A stretch of 64,000 bases of DNA from Topomyia yanbarensis (taxonomy: Eukaryota > Arthropoda > Insecta > Diptera > Culicidae), in NCBI RefSeq assembly GCF_030247195.1, contig NC_080671.1, forward strand, positions 299,370,917 to 299,434,916. The letters run 5' to 3'. Every line of letters starts with the position of its first letter. Position 1 is the first letter of the stretch. The position numbers and the translations under genes are program-made. This document shows, piece after piece, positions 48,896 through 63,478 of this stretch. The notes under the pieces were generated by a model that saw nothing but the letters and a program-made list of their open reading frames with translations, made no database searches and was not told the origin of the DNA.

Positions 48896-50237
48896 TTTTT
48901 GCCTTTCTCAATAGAAAGGTATTGCAATTGCTCTAAAAACCGACTTTTTAACGGAGGCCCGAGTGACATACCATTCGATTCAGTTCGTCGAGTTCGGCAA
49001 ATGTCTGTGTGTGTGTATGTATGTATGTGTGTGTATGTGCGTATGTGTGTGTATGTGACCAAAAATGTCACTCATTTTTCTCAGAGATGGCTGAACCAAT
49101 TTTGACAAACTTAGTCTCAAATGAAAGGTGCAACGTTCCCATAGACTGCTATTGAATTTCTAATGGAACACGCAGAAAATGTCGATTTTAATAAATTCTG
49201 CAATGAATGTATAAAGGTGATTTTTTTTTCAAAATATGAACACAACTGCTTCGATTTGTAGTATTAGGTCATTAACATCCATTCAAAGTCTATTTGGCCA
49301 CATTGGCCACCATCATCAGTTCCGGAAGCCCCGGCGGAAGCATCTAAATTCAGAATAACAGTCACATCGGTTTCTCGGAGATGGCTGGACCGATTCGACT
49401 AAACTTGGCCTCAAATGAAAGGTATTGCGTCCCCGTAAATGGCTATTTAATTTCATCCCGATCCGACTTCCGGTTCCAGAGTTACAGGTTGTGGCGTGCG
49501 ATCACATAGCAAAATGTGATTCAAACCGATACTCCGATGAAAGCAAAAAAGGTAAAAATTTCGCTAAAATGTCTCTCAAACAACTAAAATTTGCTGTTCT
49601 AGGTCACCGACGGCCAACCAAACTTTCGTTGACTACATTGGCCACCATAGACGGTTCCGGAAGTGCCCGGGAAAAGCGGCCATCTTTCAAAATTTACGAA
49701 CTCACAAGTTTCCCGGAAATGGTTGGGCCGATTTTCACAAACTTAGTCCCAAATGATAGCTATAATATCCCCATAGATGTCTATAAAATTTCGTACGGAT
49801 CGCTTATATGGGTCCGGAAATATAGACTAAATCGTCCGGTCACATATGAAATTCCCATATAAGCCGGAACTCAATTTTTTTTTAAAAGGGGGGACCTCAT
49901 GAAATTTCAGAAATCGAATTCGTATTTTTGATGCCAAACATCTTTAAAATGCATGAAACGTCGAGATTTTATGTTATCTCGAAATTTTTTTTTTATTAAA
50001 ATCGACTTTTTGGGACTTTGCCGAATTCGCACCTTTTTTCAATTCAATATTACCGTGGCTGTTTTTTTCTTTTGCAAAATTTTTCGAATAATGATTTATT
50101 TTCCTGTATATAGTTGTCGTGTGATGTATAATAATAAAATGTATTATATGCGTTTAAAAACTTTTAATGAATATACACAACGCACACATTCTCGTGATTC
50201 ATGTTTGAGAAAGGCACAATTGCACCGCTAGGTGGAT
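48896..50237. repeat. GT-rich interspersed repeat, tandem unit B
   Basis: Repeats unit A with small indels (for example lacking CCGGGGGCC before GAGTGACAT) and ends with GTTTGAGAAAGGCACAATTG and CACCGCTAGGTGG. The end GAGAAAGGC is the inverse of the start GCCTTTCTC, so A+B may be one element with an internal tandem duplication. Each unit also holds an internal partial repeat of its GATGGCT...CCGATT segment. Confidence 0.75.
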
Positions 50238-50379
50238 TAAAATAGGTTTTTTAAATTTTACAAAACTTTGGTTTTAAACTGTGAAGTCCCGTTTCAATTT
50301 TTTTCAAAAATTTCTTCTCGATGATTTCAGGAATCAAAATATATTAGCTTAAATGGCACGTTCCTCTTATGTAGTCGGG

Positions 50380-53941
<3,562 letters not shown>

Positions 53942-54106
53942 TTCTATCTCTTCTCGTTTCCTTGTAATTTCACTTCTAATTTAATCGACCTGCAAGTGCT
54001 TGAAAGACTAATCTAAAAAATGTGCTTTACATCGTTATTATCAGGGCTTCATTGGAAAGTTGAGTAAATTTCCTTTCGCTGTATGTAGAGATATCTTTCA
54101 GTTAAG

Positions 54107-54676
<570 letters not shown>

Positions 54677-55890
54677 ATGGGCATATCTATTAATTAATTA
54701 TTTTTTATGTAACTCATATACCATGTAATCCTTATGAAGTAGTGAAATGATTCTACATCGGAATATTGGAATAGTTATTTATAAAATTAGCACGACATTG
54801 AACGCAAGAACTAATGTTGGGTAGACTTGACCAAGATGTTATGGGGAGACCTGACCAAGTGCCAATAAGCCGAAAAAAATTGCAAAATTTTTGGTATTTA
54901 CTATTCTTTGGTATCTACTGTGAATGTTATTAACGTCACAAATAAAATCTCACCTTAAATACCAATCTTATTCTTTATAGTATAGTCAAGAAAGTAGTCA
55001 GTTATATGGCTGATTTTGTGACACGTGAACCTGCAATGTAATCAGTACAGTTAATCCCAAAAAAGAAATGCATTCAAAAAAAATCAAAGCTCATGAAATA
55101 CAATCGTTTTATATTTTTAACTAGTACTGAGGACCTCAACAATGTGGGAAAAAATGATAACAGCATGTTTTATGACATTGTTTTTTGTTCTGATATTTCA
55201 AAATTCTCTTGGTCGTAAAGTCTCCCCGCGATGCACAGTGGTCGCAATGGTACCAAAACGTGCGTTTAATTAATGGTGCTCTAGGAGTTGATTTTAGCGA
55301 TTTAGTGTATTAGAAACACTTTTTCAGAATGGAAGCTCCCTTCTTTTGATGTATACTGAATTGTGATTAATCCATCTAAAAGTGAGATAGAAAATTTATT
55401 TCCACTAACTTTTAAGATAGAGGCACGATGTCAATGACAAAGTTATAGTAAATTCTATTGCGAGAAAACTTGTTGAACACGTATACTCTCCAAAATGTAA
55501 TGGTGTTGAGATAAAGCACGTTGTTTGTGGGAGGCACCCAAAAAACCATTTTTTTATTATAACTTTTTTCTGAGATTTTGAAGTAGAATACTTCTAACGT
55601 TTCAATATGGGGTCCCGTTTCAAAAATTTCAGTTGAGAAATTTTCCCAGATTTGAAATGCGAATATCTTCCGTTCTACTGGACGAAATCGCAAGATTTTT
55701 GCACTATCTGACCGGAAAATTTGTGCACGTATTTCGTATTAAATTTCGGAATTAGCGCGACTACTATAAATAAACCAAAACAAGGATTTTTAGAAAATCC
55801 TTCGGAAACAGCGAGGAAAATGCGCAATTTGCCAGCATATCCCACGCAGAGCCGTCAAAAAGGAGCATGTAAGCGTTTCATTACATACGG
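54677..55890. other. intergenic DNA, no gene recognised
   Basis: Two direct TTGGTATTTACT/TTGGTATCTACT stretches near 54890 and a few short frames only. Confidence 0.4.
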
Positions 55891-55896
55891 GAATGT

Positions 55897-55904
55897 TATA
55901 TATA
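55897..55904 (+). promoter_or_regulatory. TATA box of the H4 relic
   Basis: TATATATA about 80 bp upstream of the H4-like start, in the position expected for a histone promoter. Confidence 0.5.
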
Positions 55905-55979
55905 CAGGTCACGCGAGCTTGTTTTGAATCAGTGGGTGCTCGCTTACCACACGAGCAACATGCTCGTCCGGACGGTACA

Positions 55980-56245
55980 ATGAGCGGTATCATGTTTGCG
56001 TTCCCTACCAAGCGTCACCGCAAGGTTCTTCGTGATAAAATCCAGGGAATCACCATATCCGCCATTCGGCGTCTGGCTCGTCGTGGTAATGTAAAATGCA
56101 TTTCCGATTTAATCTACGAATGCTGATGGTGTGCAGGAAAATGTCATCCGAGATGCCGTGACCTATACTGAACACGCCAAGTGCAAAATCTCAATGAATG
56201 TCGTCTATACTTTGTAGCGGCAGGGACGCACATTGTATGGTAGAA
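55980..56245 (+). pseudogene. histone H4 relic
   Basis: Encodes [32 protein letters not shown], then after a frame change VIRDAVTYTEHAK-like and RTLYG-like codons. The Gly/Lys-rich N-terminus is scrambled, a stop follows LIYE, and the C-terminal half is out of frame. The perfect stem-loop at 56269 shows it derives from a replication-dependent H4 gene. Confidence 0.85.
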
Positions 56246-56268
56246 CTCACTTGTATCATTATAAAAAA

Positions 56269-56284
56269 GGCCCTTTTCAGGGCC
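56269..56284 (+). promoter_or_regulatory. histone mRNA 3' stem-loop (H4 relic)
   Basis: GGCCCTTTTCAGGGCC followed by ACCA: 6-bp stem, TTTC loop. The purine-rich CAAAGAAAAAG about 10 bp later resembles a histone downstream element. Confidence 0.85.
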
Positions 56285-56583
56285 ACCAAACTCATTTCAA
56301 AGAAAAAGTTTGCATTTTCTGTTTCATGGACTGTTTCTCCCTGGAGAGCAATTTGGGTTAAACCCTAAATTATGATTTATTTCAGTACGCAAATTGCAAA
56401 TAAAACCTGAAACAAACTGGAATGAAGTGGAAAACATTTTTACTAGGCGCATTCAAAAAAGGTTTCAATTCTCAAACATTTTACCAAGGTTCCGTATTAC
56501 ATTACTCTCTTTACCCTGAGTGTTTGATAATCTCCGTATTGGAAACACAATTTCAAATTTGTTCTTTATCAAAAATATGTGGT

Positions 56584-56599
56584 CGTCCTGAAAAGGACA
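56584..56599 (-). promoter_or_regulatory. histone mRNA 3' stem-loop (H2A relic)
   Basis: On the minus strand TGTCCTTTTCAGGACG, with a TTTC loop and a nearly complete stem, 36 bp after the H2A-like stop. Confidence 0.75.
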
Positions 56600-56634
56600 G
56601 TTTTTACAAGAGCATTTCTTTCTCAGCGTTAAAT

Positions 56635-56975
56635 TTATACTTTCTTTTCGGTCTTCTTGGGCAGCAGTACAGCTTGGATATTGGGCAACACACCGCCCTG
56701 AGCAATGGTCACTGTGGAAAGCAGTTTGTTCAACACCTCGTCGTTACGAATCCCCAGCTGCAGATAGCGTGGGATAATTTTTGTTGTCACGGGCAGCATT
56801 TCCTACCAATTCCAACACTTCAGCAGCAAGGTTTCCATTACAGCTGCTGCTCGGACACGTTCAGCATAATTTGCTTTCCACAGTAGACGGTGAATTCGGC
56901 CCACGGCAAACTGGCCTGCGATTCGAGTGGACTATGTCTTTCCCTTAACTTTGCCACCTCCGTTCGTAAAAATAG
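56635..56975 (-). pseudogene. histone H2A relic
   Basis: The minus strand gives GGGKVKGK, a stop, FAVGRIHRLLWKANYAERV, AAVME, and after frame changes [33 protein letters not shown] and [20 protein letters not shown], ending at TAA (56635-56637). The GAGAPVYLA segment is deleted and the ATG is lost. It is divergent from the H2B relic, as in canonical clusters. Confidence 0.87.
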
Positions 56976-57010
56976 GGCGAACACTGTTACCTTCCGCGCG
57001 AAAAGCCCGT

Positions 57011-57020
57011 CTTTATATAC
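57011..57020 (-). promoter_or_regulatory. TATA box of the H2A relic
   Basis: GTATATAAAG on the minus strand, in the divergent H2A-H2B spacer. Confidence 0.6.
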
Positions 57021-57113
57021 CCGCTTTGATGTGTATCGAAGGGGTGGAGCTTCGAAGAACACATATTGAGGACAACACAAAAAAGGACGAGCTTACATTG
57101 TGCTGTAGTCAGG

Positions 57114-57120
57114 TATAAAA
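57114..57120 (+). promoter_or_regulatory. TATA box of the H2B relic
   Basis: TATAAAA in GGTATAAAAACTCAGC, about 95 bp from the oppositely oriented H2A TATA box. This matches the shared divergent promoter layout of H2A/H2B pairs. Confidence 0.6.
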
Positions 57121-57174
57121 ACTCAGCATGCTGTTGCTCACGCTCAGTTCGTTTCCAGCATCAGCATGCAGCAG

Positions 57175-57297
57175 TTCGTTTGCAGCATCTCCCGCAAAAT
57201 TCAAACCGCCGTCCGTTTGCTGCAGTCAGAAGAGTTGGCCAAGCACGCCGTCTTCGATGGCACCAAAACTGTTACCATATACACCAGCACCAAGTAA
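57175..57297 (+). pseudogene. histone H2B relic (C-terminal end only)
   Basis: Encodes [20 protein letters not shown], then [12 protein letters not shown] and TAA at 57295. The promoter is joined almost directly to this C-terminal segment, so about two thirds of the H2B coding region has been deleted. The stem-loop follows at 57322. Confidence 0.85.
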
Positions 57298-57321
57298 ATT
57301 TCGAACACTGCCTAAAGAAAA

Positions 57322-57337
57322 GGCCCTTTTCAGGGCC
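57322..57337 (+). promoter_or_regulatory. histone mRNA 3' stem-loop (H2B relic)
   Basis: GGCCCTTTTCAGGGCC, identical to the H4 stem-loop, 25 bp after the H2B stop. Confidence 0.85.
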
Positions 57338-58004
57338 ATCAATTTATCGACAAAGAATGAAATTGAAGTTTTGTTATTACAAGCATCAGCTTGTCAAGAG
57401 CGTTGGATGGTAAGTGAGCCACTTGTGAACAATACCGTCACTTTCACGAGAATGGCACAAAATCAAAAATTATTTGTGATTTATAGACAGTTTAGTGTAA
57501 TGATTCAATTTACAAAAATCGAACATTTTTCGATATAGGTGCTCCGTTTCAAAATGTTCGGCCAGAATGCTGCCTGTTTTTTCAAACGTGAAAATCTGCT
57601 GTTGTATTGAATGAAAACCTTCGATATTTGCGCTGATTGGAAATAGTTGTGACTAATTCTGTAGAATGTACAATTACTGAAAATAACGGATTTTGTGAAA
57701 GCAGTGGTCGGTCCGTACAATTCGATTCCAAGCGAGCCAGACTAGTTTTCGTTGGAAGGTCCATCTCTGACAATAGAAGAAAACTATTTTATTTTGAATT
57801 CAACTACAACTTCCTTGAAAACAGCACAGCTAAAATTTTTTTGGGAAAAACGCGCAAACCTAAATTTTCCACTATAATGGAAACTGCCTGTGCCCCTCCG
57901 CACAGCATCATCAAGATTGATAGTAATTCAAGCCGGGAAGAAAGACGTTGTAAGGCTATGGAAAACGAAAATTTCATTTATATCTTACTGGAATATAATT
58001 GGCT

Positions 58005-58110
58005 GGTCCTGAAAAGAACTTGTTGGTTTGTGGTTTATTTTGGCTCACAATTTAGGCCTGCTCGATTGCTGATAGCTGTGAATTTCTCGCAGGGCGACAG
58101 TTTCTCGGCC
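58005..58110 (-). pseudogene. histone H3 relic 4 (internal fragment) with stem-loop
   Basis: The minus strand gives TVALREIHSYQQS (H3 PGTVALREIRRYQKS region) at 58054-58110. It is followed after a deletion by the stem-loop AGTTCTTTTCAGGACC (58005-58020). The rest of the gene is missing. Confidence 0.7.
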
Positions 58111-60174
58111 TTATTCTGCGCGGCGAGTGAGGTGACTCGCGGCGAGTCACTTGAGTCACGCGATTCTGACAAGCGAATGCAGTGCGAGAAGTCACTTTGG
58201 ATGAACACCGATGAACTCTCACCTTATTCTTGCAGTCGCAATTGAGTGACTCCAGTCGATGCTCCGTGACTTTTCGAGTCGATACATTTGAGCCAAGTGA
58301 CAGAAGTGATATCTAAAGTAAAACTCGGCAAAAGTTGCTTTTTCTTCTGTTGCAGTAACGTATTTAAGAACACAAAACAATGTAGAGACAAAAAGATGAG
58401 TTTATTGATTATTTTTATTTTTTACAATTTCAAACTAACGTAGAAATTATTTGAAAGAAGTAGGAATCAGTTTGTTATCTGATCGTTTCACGTTCGCCGT
58501 AACCAAAGAGGAAAATTAATGAAATATTCTGCTTTCTAGGTTGAACGTTACGAACCGGAGGCAGTTAGAATTCTTGGCGGCTCAAGTTATTGTTAACAAG
58601 GTTTAGTCAGATAGCGTATGCAGAAACATTTGGGCTACCATCGTTAGTGTGTTATGAGTAACTACTAAAGCTTTCCGCTGATCAGCGCTCGTCAGCGAGT
58701 TCGACGTTCAGACTCAAGCTGCGTATACTTTTTCTCGCGCACAATTATAGCTGAGCAATGTTTCATTTAAAACAACACTTCAAAAATGCGCTCGTTTCTG
58801 ATGATACGGAGATAAAAAAGCTTTCTGGAATAAATAACCAAAAGATTAAGCTACCATAACCCTATATTAATACTTGCGTCCTTCGAGCCCGACTAGAAAT
58901 AATGCTTAGTATCATTTCGGATTCCTGGACCAGCTCTACATCTTGCAATCCTCTCATGACTGTGAATTTAACTCTTGTAAATCGTTTTTCAAATTCAAAT
59001 AGCATGAATAAAGGTACAGAGACCCGGTTATACCATGTAGCATTGTGAATAGATTCTAGCTCGAATGAACAACCGATTCCGAAACCGTCTGAGTTGGTAC
59101 CGGTTGTTGCATTTGAGCTGGAATCCATTCAGGATTCCGAGCCAGTTCCAGGACGGCTTTGACCGGATAAGATCTGTAGAATGAGGAACCAGCACTAGCA
59201 GGTTTAAGTACGTTCTAATAAGCCTGAGCTATTGGATTTTTTCAACTGGCAAATAATGAGGAAATTACTTATCCACCAATTATATAACAAGCGCAGAGAA
59301 CAGGCATCCAATGAATTTAATGAAACCCTCAGAAAGTTAGGAATGGGAACACGTACTTCGTTAACTTAGTATATTTGCAATATCTAATCGTTTCAATATA
59401 CAAAGTTTGTAAGCTCATTCCTCAGATATATCAACTGATAATTTACTTACCAAAGTCGACATTCTAGCCATCAATGAGACTTGGTAGAACAATTGTTCTA
59501 CTGTGGATATAATCGGTAATAGTTGTATCGCCGAAACTAGCGCCCCCATTCGCGCGAATACCAGAGGATTAAGGGAACGGTCTCATGTAAAATTTTTAAA
59601 ATAACGATTTTCTTGCTCCATTACGTATACGTTCAAAACTAAGTGTGTGAACTTTGATGTTAAAATTGGAAAAACTAACGGATAATAGGATATAATTCTA
59701 AAATTATATAGTGCGCTACAATGCCTCACTAACTCTTTGGTCATACGAGTAAGCTTTTAATTTGAAAAAAAAATAATATTAACTCCGCCATTTATAAATT
59801 TTAATGCTAAATAGGTCAATAGATGCGGAATTAGGTCTCTCCAATTTTTTATTGAAGCAGGGACACTTCTTAGGAAGAGTGTTAAACAATGTTCATAATG
59901 TTCACGAAAACATCGCAAAATAATGATGCTTTTCATATTGTTGTCCCTAAACCGCTAAGTATTTTTTTGGAAAGGCCGCGTCTTATTTTTTCCAGATCAC
60001 TCAAAAAAATTAAAATAGGTCATTTGGAAAAAACTAAATCACTGTAGAACCGTGTTTATTTGAAGATTTCCCATTCAAACGTGATTTCGTTAAATATCAT
60101 TAGATTTGAATTAACATTCCGCTATGTAGTTATCAAATTTCGGTTATGTCACAGACATTACCAGCCCATCTTTC
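58111..60174. other. intergenic DNA, no gene recognised
   Basis: 58110-58290 is rich in GAGTCACT/AGTGACTC palindromes. 58900-59150 has GGATTCCTGGACC and GGATTCCGAGCCAG-type motifs, perhaps an old MITE. No coding exon recognised. Confidence 0.4.
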
Positions 60175-60182
60175 GTTTTGCT

Positions 60183-60475
60183 CAGCGATTCTCAACCTGG
60201 GTCCGCGGACCCCTAGGGGCCGTGAAGTCGTTGCTGGGGGTCCACAAAGAGGAAAATCTTTACCGGACGGATATCGAAACTTCAAGTTTTTTATCGTATC
60301 TGACTGAAAATAATATATTGACAGCATATAAATCGATGTTAAGCCGTGGGGTCCGCAACTGCCCAGGTGAATTTTGAAGGGGTCCGCGACCGCCCACGAT
60401 AATTTCGAAGGGGTCCGCGATGACTCAAGGTGATTTCGAAGGGGTCCGCGAAGCAAACAAGGTTGAGAACTGCTG
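60183..60475. mobile_element. hAT MITE, CAGCGATTCTCAACC ends
   Basis: CAGCGATTCTCAACCTGG and CAAGGTTGAGAACTGCTG are inverted. The flanks GTTTTGCT (60175-60182) and GTTTAGCT (60476-60483) are a 7/8 target copy. The interior carries three tandem variants of GAAGGGGTCCGCGA. Typical of hAT-derived MITEs in insects. Confidence 0.87.
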
Positions 60476-60673
60476 GTTTAGCTTATCCCACATAGTTGCA
60501 CATTTTGATATAGCCAGTACCAAAAATCAATATTCAGCTGATTTAGCTTTAATTATATATCATTTCAACTTATTGGTATTAGATTGTTCTGATACACGTG
60601 GATCCGTGTTCCTCTCAAGATTTTGAAAACACTCCGGTAGGTAATATGCGTGACATAAAAAAAGCTCATTTAA

Positions 60674-60791
60674 CCCTCCGCAAACCAGATGAGATCACCA
60701 CGCATGCGCTAGTTTACACATTATAATACATGGGCTAGCCTGCAACCAACAATTATTTGGTTGTATCCGACCCCACCTGGTCTGCGGATGG
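60674..60791. mobile_element. TTAA-target MITE
   Basis: CCCTCCGCAAACCAG and CTGGTCTGCGGATGG are inverted ends of 118 bp, flanked by TTAA at 60670-60673 and 60792-60795. Same class as the one at 10965. Confidence 0.78.
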
Positions 60792-60799
60792 TTAAAATT

Positions 60800-62449
60800 T
60801 TCAATGACATATAATGTTTAGTGTGGAAGCTTCTCGTAAAATAACTTTTTATCGGTCTTCTTAGCATAAGGTACTAAGTTGCGTTACATGATAAAATGCC
60901 GAAACATTCTGACTTCTGCGGTAGCAGAAACAAGATTAAGTCGCAAAACTCTAAGCTTGTTCATATAACCCTAATCCACGTGTTTTCCAAATTTTCATCG
61001 CCTACTTGCCCTACCTCAATGGCAAAATTATTCATATCTACCAGTCCATTTTTAATTGTATGTCGCTATACGTTGCGTTGTGACGATGATTTTGGCGGAT
61101 TGCACACTGAATTCATCATGTTTTACTGCTGGTTATCTAATAAGAGTTACTTAGGAAGTGGTAGGTAGGAATTCATACCAATCCGACCCATATTAAAACC
61201 TCAACAGCATGATAGCCATCATTACTGGCCACTCTTCCATAGGTGTCGCAGAGTGGGTAGTTTGGAAGATCTAGGATTCGCTCCAAGCAAACCATGTGAC
61301 CTGTAAAGCAAAGTTTATTAGGTAGTTGTTTAGTTAGTCTTCGAGTACATGATCACACGAAAAAGAAAAGATCTTGTTTGGTTTTAGGTTCTTTTTAAAC
61401 TCTGGATAGCCGGCTACCGAGGATATCCTGTTTTCTAATCAAAAGCAATTTGAACTCCACACGGCCGACCGTGGGAGAATTGTCTAGGAAGGTTAATCTT
61501 ATCTGCGTAATGGAATCACTATTTTTTTAACTATTTAGACAGATTTTGCTATTCCTTCTCTACGATATATTTAATAGATTGAAAACTACCGAGTGATAAC
61601 ACGTTATACAGACAAAGAGTTATGATAGCGCGAGATGTTATAAATCATAGAAAGTATTTCCTATTTTACGTATTGGATGACTTCTAAAATGCAGGTATAC
61701 GAGCGATAAAAACGACCATTGAAATGAAATACAAAGGATCATTAATCTGTTACACGGGCTGGTTCGCAATTAAGGAACTTGAAATTAAATTGATAAAAAC
61801 AGACACGTCGAATTTTCAGTACGTATTGACCCGCGATCATCGATACTAGTCAGATTAAAGCCTTGTTGTGGCTGATTTCCAATCAGCTATTCGTTTTTAC
61901 AGTAGTGTTTTCTTGATTAGATCTGTTCGCACCTTCTCATTCTGCTACTATCGACAGAAGGCTGATAGCACCCAGTCGTCTCCGGTCTAAAGACCAACTG
62001 TCATAAATAGACTTAGACTCGCGTGGAAGCATGAGACTTGTGAGAACTAACACGGCAGTAAAGAGATTAGAAAAACAAAGAAACAACATGCTCCGTCCGG
62101 AATCCGAACTCAGCTATAAGCTTCTACAGCTGAATCGAAACTCCGATCGAAACATGACGTCCCCTTGTCATTCTAATCTCTTTAATGAAAACTGCGTTAT
62201 CTCTGCTTTAACCACCTCCATTTCTAATTGTATGTCGCTATGACATAAAAAATGGCTCTTGTGGAATTCGCCCTCCCACCGTGGTTAAAGCCTTAATAAA
62301 CAATACAAAAAATATCTAAAAACGTAAGCGTTAAAAGAAGAAAAAAACTTGAACAAATTATTCTGATGAACCACGGCGATCTCATAGCTGGAGCTATGTG
62401 GCCAGGGAATGTTCCTTTATAGTCACGTCGACGTTACACCAGGAGCAAA
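60800..62449. other. intergenic DNA, no gene recognised
   Basis: A short motif CTAATTGTATGTCGCTAT recurs at 61054 and 62224 in the same direction. No gene, RNA or clear element was identified. Confidence 0.4.
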
Positions 62450-62880
62450 CCACGTCGACACGTTGAAAATTTCATCGAAAGTCACCCTTAACTCAGAAAT
62501 GGCGCAACCTGGTGAAGAATGAATCGAATGTCCATATTTAACCTAAGTCCTATAACAATTCTCCGTAATCTGAAGAACAAGTATGATTAGTTGTGCGAGA
62601 CATTCCGATTAGAGTAATGCAACTATCATGTCGAAATATGGAGAGATGGAATCCGTTACGAACAATACTTGGAAAAATTTCTTTCCAGGGTAACCATTTT
62701 AAGACAAATGCCTCGTTTAATTCCACTATAATTTATTCTTTCCAGGTATTATAAACGGAGTTCGCGTAGTGAGAATATGGTTGGTACATTTAATTCCTTC
62801 CTACCTGACTTTCCCATGAACTATAGAAGACATTTTTCTAAAACCTTACCCAAACTCGAGAAATTATGGTTCAGAAAGCA
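62450..62880 (+). pseudogene. decayed LINE ORF1 (gag) relic
   Basis: Plus-strand codons ESVTNNTWKNFFPG (62650-62690) and INGVRVVRIW...IPSYLTF (62757-62812) match the half-LINE ORF1 at 24.5 kb (SVTHETWRNFFPG, NGVRVVRMRV, IPSYITV). A 68-bp segment splits the match and is flanked by TTCTTTCCAGG on both sides. Upstream frames are broken. Confidence 0.6.
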
Positions 62881-63478
62881 ACAATGCAGATGTGTCGGGC
62901 ACAAGAACAGCAAACGGAACCGAACAGCTTTCCACATCCACATTGCCATTTAAATTTCGACAAGGACCAAGCTTAGGCACGTACTTTAACTCCCTGAAAT
63001 TTCGAAATTTAGTTCTGACATACTTCACGTACAGGAGCAATAAAGGGGATACTAAAACAATCATACCGATATGAAAAATTCTTACGAGACCAGCTACTAC
63101 TCACATCAGTGCTACCACCCAAGCATAATACCCATGTGACATAAAATTGCATTTTCTATCAGTTTGTATTACTGAAATAGTTTCAACTACTATGATGTTA
63201 CTGCTTTTAAAAAGACTACTTAATGAAATAAACATCCATTTTACACCAACCATCGAGTGCGAAAAGAGGTAGCTGGAACACACTCTACGAAGCCAGAGCT
63301 TATACATTATAACCACATACCCAATGCGACAATGCTACACTTTTTCGGTAGTCGACTGATCTTCCAGATGGGTAAAGTTAAAAATCCGCTCAGAGTAACT
63401 GAAAGTTGTAAGAAACTTGGGTTGCAAGTAGTGAATTGAAAACAAATTCAATAATAATTTCAATATCTATTCAACATT

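Noticed and set aside
57637..58245. 202-codon open frame on the plus strand across the histone relics
   Set aside because: It runs antisense through the H3 fragment and stem-loop and has no recognisable domain; taken as chance.
58862..59128. 88-codon minus-strand frame (MDSSSNATTGTNSDG...)
   Set aside because: Lies in a region with MITE-like motifs; no domain, no splice partners.
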